Translations under genes and position numbers: made by a program
Origin: Lutraria lutraria
Taxonomy: Eukaryota > Mollusca > Bivalvia > Venerida > Mactridae
Length of the DNA stretch: 64,000 bases
Direction: 5' to 3'
NCBI GenBank assembly: GCA_964023205.1
Contig: OZ026834.1
Location: forward strand, 30,418,756 to 30,482,755
Part shown: in pieces, positions 35,336-64,000 of the stretch
Layout: each line of letters opens with the position of its first letter
Position numbering within the stretch: the stretch's first letter is position 1
Notes under the pieces: model-generated
Seen by the model: the letters and a program-made list of their open reading frames with translations, nothing else
The model's database searches: none
What the model was told of the DNA's origin: nothing

Positions 35336-36293
35336 ATGGCGGACGGAGAAGGCAGCAACGATTCTAAAATGCCGACTACCGAAGAGTTAGCGCTTGCTGC
35401 TCAAAGCGAAATTGCCTCAGTCATGCAAAAAGCCATGGGAAATGTGTCAAATAATTCTGCGAATCAAATACCTCAAATAGAAGTTCCTGTAGAAGATACG
35501 CCGTCAGAATATGTACAACCTATGCAAGATCCGTACAGTAAAGCCATAACATATTTAGAAAATCACAACATTCTACAGTTATTCCAGGTATGAATACATA
35601 GCGTGTTTCATTTACATGATTAGTTAGTTGTTTTCTTCAAACTCATATCATTTGACAATCTTGCTATGAATATGAGTAATTAAGAATAAGATATACATAT
35701 GAGAAATTGATTATGGAGTGTTGTTGATAAAATTTATTTAAATTTATTACTGATGGAAAGATGGAATCGTAAATGTTCAATATAGTTCATGCATTCTTCT
35801 TCCAAGTGAATGTACTAATCTAACTCTGGAGCTTACTCATGCATTTTTATTTACAAGGTGATCGTGAGTGCACAGTAAAAGAGATAAAACATATTTTATA
35901 ATATATCTTATCACTAGCCTAAAGCCTGATGCTAGTACATTTCTTGTTGGGAAAGTGAACTTTGTAATAGATAATTATATTACCATTGTATTTGGGCTAA
36001 ATACTTCAAGTAATAAACCATTTAGGAGTGAAAGTAATAACTCTGATATTTATTTAACTGCTGTACAGCAGACATTGTTGTAGAATTGTTAAACCACCTA
36101 TTATTAAAAATTGTACAGATTTATTTGAAATATTTTACAACCGACTTCATGATGATTGGGTACACATAGCAATAATGATTTTTCCTTGTTTCAGCAATTA
36201 ACTGCTAGTATTGTGTACAACAAACCAGAGCGTCCATTAGAATACATGATGGGAGAAGTGGAGAGAATGAAGAAGGAGAAAGACCAGGAATAG
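35336..36293 (+). CDS. RII-alpha/Dpy-30-type docking-domain small protein, TEX55-like (2 exons, 116 aa)
   Basis: Exon 1 is 35336-35587 (84 codons), with donor CAG|GTATGA. Exon 2 is 36195-36293, after a pyrimidine-rich tract ending in TTTCAG, and ends in TAG. The first ~60 residues are polar and low in complexity. Residues about 67-103 read YLENHNILQLFQ then QLTASIVYNKPERPLEYMM. This is the two-helix pattern of RII-alpha/Dpy-30 dimerisation-docking domains: a hydrophobic helix, a turn with KPERPLEY, then a second helix. The closest match I recall is the C-terminal domain of TEX55 (C3orf30); family members dock to A-kinase anchoring or radial-spoke type partners, often in sperm flagella. The start is ACATGGCGG, an acceptable Kozak context. 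An out-of-frame upstream ATG at 35314 opens an 18-codon frame that overlaps the start. The protein identity is inference; the gene model is strong. Confidence 0.78.
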
Positions 36294-37964
36294 AAATCAT
36301 AATATATAACTCCCAGATCTTCAAATAATTACAATAACATAATTATACAGTTTCATCTTATCTTATCTGATACATTTTGTTTTCTTGATATAAATGAGAA
36401 AAACGTTCTAATGACTATGATGAAAAATAATTGGGATGTTAGAAAATGTGTTATCATTAAGCCAACTACATTAAAATCATATTGCCTGTTAATTTTGTAT
36501 CAGTATTATTCCATATAATATGTTGCATGTTCAAGATAAATAACAATCAACGATTTCCTTTGAATGACATGTAGACATTACATGTTCCACCTGTATAATC
36601 AGCTTTTATTTATAAATGTCATATTTTGCCAAAGACATCACTTTTACATATATATTTCATGTTCATATACCTGAAAAATGTGTGGTATTACATAAATATT
36701 TTGTGTGTGTTTTCGGTGTGTTTTTATATGATTTACTGAAGTTTTATTTTGCAGAAAACTTAATATGAGTTTGTTTTTGATATTCCTTGAATCTATTTTT
36801 GATAATTGTAAACAGGGTTTGTACAGATTGTTTTAGTTGATATTAATCTGGTAGCATTAGCTTAGAGCCTTAGAACCAAATGATTGGTTTGATTATGTGA
36901 TACCTAGTCAAATGATTCTTGTATAAATTCTTTTGAATTATATTTAGATAGTGAGGTACGTTAGCATTTAACTTGTCTTCTTTATACTGTTTTGCCTTGT
37001 AATTATGAAGCTAACTTTACTAAGCTAATTACATTTGTAAGTTGTTAGAACAAAGTCCATGATATAATCTTTGTTAAGCATTAGTGCATTTCTATCAGAC
37101 TGTTTGATTTGATATCAAGAGCCTTCAGATTTCACCAAAATTCACCTTGAATGTGTTTAGTACATGTCAGTCTTTTAAACTGTAATTTGTTCCGATAAAA
37201 CTTCAGCTTACCCTGTTAGGCAAACTCTTGAGATGTCCAGAGAAGATAAATATATTCTAAATACCTTAATACTAAATAACTTCTAAGATCCTGACACATC
37301 AGTATCATTTTGACATGAAACAATCATATTAATGACATACGGTCTATGTGCTAGGGATTCAAGTTCCGCAATATTGCCAAAATGTGTAATAGTGTGTGTG
37401 TCATAACATGAACAAGATTCTATTTTTGTTCAGTTCTGTAATAAGGGCATTTTATTAACAAGAAAAATTCCACAGATTTTTATTTTGAGAGTATTGTCTT
37501 TCACTAAAATTGTTTAATACATTTTTCATGGGTCATCCCATGAATCTAACATTTAATTTCACATCTAGTCCTGAATGTTCACATAGTGTTATACAAATAT
37601 AATATAGTCAGATGAAAGAAAACTTTTATCAGTTGATTGAAGCTGAGACTAGCATGATTACAAGGCTCCTGAAAATTGTATAATTATGAATGCATTCATT
37701 CCATTTAATTTGCCAAATGTCATTTTGTACACCAGCCAATGTTTTAAAAACTGTTTTTATTTAGCATTTTAATTGATGATCACTTTACACTAACTCATGT
37801 ATATAGTTTGTCTTACTGTCGTGAAATAATTGAAAATATATATGTACATTGTTTTTGTTTATAAAAATCTTTAAAATTTTAGTATGTTTTGTTATTTCTC
37901 ATTAAATTTCCTTTTGTGAGGGACTGCTCGATTAAGAAGTAACAACAGACCTAGAACAAAAACA

Positions 37965-38262
37965 AACTAGAGCTGTCACAGAGGTGACTAATACCCCCGC
38001 CGCCGCTTTGACAATAAAACTGCAAAAGTAAAATATACGGCTATGTTCAAGGGGACATAACTCTGCAATGATTGAATCGCAGCACATGAAAATTGTGTCT
38101 TGCACATCTACACATGATGGTGATAACATATTTCAAGTTTCATTGCAATAGCTTAAAAAATATGGAAGTAGTTCGCTCCACAAACTTAATGCGGACGGAC
38201 CTAACAATCGACTGAGTAACTCCAATATACCCCCTCTCAAACTTCGTTTGCGGGGGTATAAT
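37965..38262 (+). mobile_element. Foldback repeat ACTAGAGCTGTCACAG...GCGGGGGTAT
   Basis: The left part ATACCCCCGCCGCCGCTTTG and the right part CTTCGTTTGCGGGGGTAT pair imperfectly. AACTAGAGCTGTCACAGAGG is a start motif I associate from memory with repeats common in molluscs. Confidence 0.6.
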
Positions 38263-38280
38263 GACTACACCTACAAAATT

Positions 38281-38450
38281 GTTTGTTTCTGGTTACCTGA
38301 CCTAATTTTTGCCAGAATCTGGTTATATTTTACTTTGCCCAAGGAACTGTAGACCCATTTCACACTTGTTTTACCTTTCCACACAATTTCAAGAGACAAA
38401 ATACCTGACCTACCTACCCTAAATTAGCATGCAACCAGATATAAACAAAC
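38281..38450. mobile_element. MITE, GTTTGTTTCTGGTTAC family, copy 1
   Basis: The ends GTTTGTTTCTGGTTACCTGA and CAACCAGATATAAACAAAC are imperfect inverted repeats. Internal CCTGACCTACCTACCCTAAA matches 44660-44847. Confidence 0.75.
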
Positions 38451-40239
38451 ATATTTTTACACTCTAGTCATAAGTTTATGACAGTGACCAGAATGTATTA
38501 ACCTAACGAATCATACACATTTCTGGTGCAAGAAAGACATTTGTTTTACTTCCCCATAGTAAGTTCACATCAGAGGTAAAATGGATAAATAAAATACATG
38601 CACAATGAATAACTTTATCTTCAGTCTCTTTCTGAGCAATATTTTACTTTCTTAGACAAATTAATACCAAAGGGATATGTAGTATTAATTTTTTTTGTGA
38701 TAAAATAATGCTGCAAATCCCTTTGATTTGTACAACGTATGGATTGACCAGTTAAAAATGCAAAAGAAACAAGATTACAGCTCGTTACTATCATAATTTT
38801 ATTAAGAATTTAATACTAGTCTAAATACATAGCATCGAGACTAACAGATCTTGTATCATAAGATTAGCTGCCTAACAGGTATAAGTAAAGCAACTGGTAA
38901 ATTTATACATTAAACAATTTTTACTAGTTAATACACAATTATGCGTAAGACATATAATTATACATGTTGAGCTTGAGTTTTTTTTTCAAAATTGGAATCA
39001 CATTAACTGGTAGATATGTACAAATATCAACTAGCAACAATAGATATATGACAGAATAAATTTGTGAGCCCGTTGTTCTAAGCCTGAACATATGGCAAGG
39101 TACAGAGCAATAAGTCTGTCTATTTATCATGTAAAGTTCTGTATATATAGAGCATAAATATGATGGAATGTTGTACATTGGTAAGGATTTGCATACATGT
39201 TACGTTTGTAAAACTTCATGCATGATTAAATGACTAAACATTAATGTCAACACGATTTTATCATAAAAAAGCGTCATCTATCAGGGACGGTACAATACAA
39301 GAAACATAAATAGTATGTAACAATTTTTTAGCTCACTAATAACTGAAAATTTAACATCAGCTAAAATGTCATACACAAGCTCAACATCTGAATTTAACAT
39401 ACAAATTCTGAACATAAGAAAAATGAGAACAGGTAAAATAAAAACAAAAACCTTAATTTGAATACATGCTAATCTTATGCAGGTAAATCAAAAGGCATAT
39501 AACACAAACAATGCAAAGACCTTACATAAAATAGCTCAATTACTGTGAGTATGTCAATGTATCACAGAGGAGTGAGTAACCTAATTACGTTATATTCAAT
39601 ATCAACAGCTTCTGATGCAAACATGAAAAGAGTTAGTGTTAAATATTACCAAACATGTTCATTATTGCAATTTTTACTAATTGTCTACATGAACTTAGTA
39701 ATAAGATAATCTAACAAGTAAATATAATCTTACTAGTAAAAAAATGATAGTAAGCTACGTATATTCAAAATATATAAATGCAAAAAAATAGACTGATAAA
39801 TAGAATAGGAAAAACTTTTTAAGAGAACAGATTTTTCATGAGTATACAATTAACTATAATGAATTAAATGATTAAAAAAATATTATTTACCAATGATGAA
39901 AAGTACAGTGTAAATCATACAAGGTCGATCAACCTTCATAATGTATAATAGATATTTTAAACAATAACGAATACATAAAATACAAATATTAGGCACATAG
40001 ACATACTGTCAAACTTTAATTAAGCAGCTTGCGGATTGAGACAACCTGCACATGAAGACCATGCCCTGAGGATATAAAACATGAAAACTGTCTCAGAGCT
40101 CAAATCACAACTTCAATATTGATTAAGTCGGCATGAAAATGTTTTACAGATCAATTATGCTGACAGAAAAAATCATCAGAACTAAGTAAGAAAAAATACT
40201 GATAGATTTATTAATAATGTACCCAACTGAACACATCAT

Positions 40240-40470
40240 AGAGAAACAAGATTGCCAGGGCACAAAATATGCCATCAAGGAGCACAACTCAGAAAAGACT
40301 GGGCTGGTTATCGAACATGGCCGAGATATCAAGGCCATAAACATTGCCACCATGTTTGGCGAGGATCCAAATAAAACTGTTTGAATTAGAGAGCGGACAC
40401 TGTTGTGGACACCATCCACACTCCCATACGCCGACCAACCCGCCTGCCCATCGTGGGTGTTCCCATAATA
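40240..40470. repeat. GC-richer dispersed-repeat-like block
   Basis: AAAAGACTGGGCTGGTTATC, CATGTTTGGCGAGGATCC and GAGAGCGGACACTGTTG resemble, from memory, a repeat widespread in bivalve DNA. No second copy was found in this window. Confidence 0.4.
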
Positions 40471-40943
40471 CATATAAAAACTATGATAAATATCATCGTT
40501 AACTAATCAAAATTGTTTTTTAACAACACATGATGTGACTTGAGCTTGAGAGACTGATGTCAAGTTTTATCACCTTCAACCCATGTCTTCACTCCCTAGC
40601 AGATTTGACTTTATGTAACAGTAATGTAACAGTATAAATAAACATATGAGAACTGGACGGAGAAAAATGTAAAGCACTAATAAGTAAGGGTAAATTGATA
40701 TGTATTGATAAAATGTAATAACAAAGAAAAGCATAAATCAAAATGTAATATAAACAGGAATGAAATAGACCATTCCTATAAGGCAGCTCCCAGGACTTTG
40801 TCATTTAAATATAATACAATTAATATCCTAATATACATATATGTTTTAGCTGATCGGGGCCATATGGCAATGAATCACTTTAAGGGCATCTTGAACAATA
40901 ACCAAACAATCTCATCACATGAAGTCTTGTTATATATAAACAT

Positions 40944-41118
40944 AGAAGCCTGTGAACAAAGGCCTTCCTTTGGAAAGATAAAATGGGCCCTTTATTAACA
41001 GATGGCCTTTATTCAGAGGGTAGCTTTGTCTAATAATCAATGACAGTTTTTCAAAGAATGACTTTTATTCACAGGATGGCCTTATATTTAGAGGTGGCTG
41101 CATACATGTTTGAATGTA
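40944..41118 (+). mobile_element. TA-CAGTCAAACCTGTG MITE family, copy 5
   Basis: GCCTGTGAACAAAGGCCTTC, GGCCTTTATTCAGAGGG, TTTTCAAAGAATGACTTTTA; the ends are worn. Confidence 0.65.
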
Positions 41119-42209
41119 TACAGAACCTTTTTATTGGTAACAGTTCTAGACCAAAATGTGTCTTTAATCTCAGTACATAATAAAAATTTATTTAAAGTAT
41201 TCATTCCAAAACCCTGATAATTGGAAAGCTCAGATTTGGCTAACCAAAATGCTAAATAAAAGTCCTATACACTGCTCAACTTTTATAATTGGTCAACATG
41301 ACATATTCCAAATGTTTTGTGAACAAGTCTATCACTTACTTTACTTGATACTTTGCAGATAAAGCTTATAATGTGACTTAATTCTATCATAATAACGCTT
41401 TGTACAGTGTAGGTCCTTGATTGCCTCGATTATCTTACAGGTGTCATGAATTTATAGAATGTTCAAAAATATAGGTGACCGATTATAAAAGTGGAACAGT
41501 GTACAAATGTCATGTATAATAATTTAATTCTATCAGTTATGATAATGACACATTGAATCAAGAAATGAAAAACAAATATTCATTTAAAAACGTATCACTT
41601 TAAATACACTATCAATGGATTTCTATTTCCAAAAATTTAGTACAGAGACAGATTTAGCAGCAATTTAATCATTTTAATCTACAACTATTGTCAACATGGT
41701 AACAACATGAACAGATCTTTTAAAAACAATATTACTGCAGAGTCGTACATTTTTATCAAGATTTTTATGTCATTCAAAAATGCTTACTTCAAATGTTTTG
41801 CACTAAAATAAACTAAGTCCTAGAATCAAGTCAGTCAAAAAACTTGACAATCAAATAATCAGTATTGAAGTAAAGTTTATAAAATTGAGGATATAGCAAA
41901 ATGCATATATTTAGATTTCTCAAAAAGTTCTGATTCTGCAGTAAAAAGGATTATGTACAACACTGTGAGTAACAACAAATTTCATAGTCCTTGACTTAAT
42001 GTTTGAGACCTGAGAATAGTGCTGTATAAATTATGGCATCATACATAAGAAAGTCAAAGAAAAAGAATCATATATCAATTAACACAGATCTGTCTATAAT
42101 ATCAAAGTCATCCAGATCACAAGTAGTTCACATTGGTTTCATTTTTGAAGAGTTACATCCAATGTTTTATCACTGTAATATTTTTCAGATACTCCGTTAA
42201 ACTCCCAAC

Positions 42210-64000
<21,791 letters not shown>

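Larger units (their letters stand above)
36294..42209. other. Region between the convergent TEX55-like and EML genes
   Basis: The two genes converge, so this 5.9 kb must hold both 3' UTRs. It is AT-rich with no coding exon I can support. Candidate signals are ATTAAA near 37902 (plus) and several AATAAA complements on the minus side (for example near 38797 and 41188). MITEs are listed separately. Confidence 0.5.

Noticed and set aside
40144..40473. 109-codon minus ORF
   Set aside because: It falls in a repeat-like GC-richer block and has no domain or splice support.

Overview
The window is animal nuclear DNA: AT-rich, with split genes, GT-AG introns and many short transposon remnants. The gene content (a calmodulin-type gene with an intron directly after its ATG, a CRAL-TRIO lipid carrier, a three-module EML protein) and the repeat types suggest a lophotrochozoan, most likely a bivalve or other mollusc. 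That placement is inference from gene style and remembered repeat motifs; no search was run. I rebuilt exons by hand from splice sites, reading frame and family similarity. Every junction keeps phase, and both complete minus-strand genes total a whole number of codons.

Layout. (1) 1398-9732, minus: a complete 8-exon CRAL-TRIO lipid-transfer gene of 349 aa. (2) 12946-33675, minus: an 11-exon gene for a predicted 1,741-aa protein. It starts as a calmodulin-like four-EF-hand module, continues through a 13-residue polyglutamine tract and a second, decayed EF-hand array, and ends in one 4.1-kb exon. That exon encodes a Lys/Glu-rich tail built of two alternating Tyr-centred motifs. I recognise no family with this architecture, and it is the most notable system in the window. 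(3) 35336-36293, plus: a two-exon, 116-aa protein with an RII-alpha/Dpy-30-like docking helix pair, resembling TEX55. (4) 42210 to beyond 64000, minus: 27 exons encoding the C-terminal ~1,409 aa of an EML5/EML6-type microtubule-associated protein. Two full HELP-WD modules and the end of the first are visible.

Between and inside the genes lie at least ten families of short inverted-repeat (MITE-like) elements, several tRNA-derived SINE families, non-LTR retroposon tails and minisatellites. Clear cases are a 128-bp foldback with a perfect 8-bp target duplication, a TTAA-flanked element, a TA-flanked element whose end motif has multiplied internally, and two families of TA-flanked elements with six to eight copies each.

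Functionally the genes are unrelated neighbours. The calcium-binding, docking-domain and microtubule-associated genes could all suit cytoskeletal or ciliary roles, but nothing in the sequence shows that they act together.
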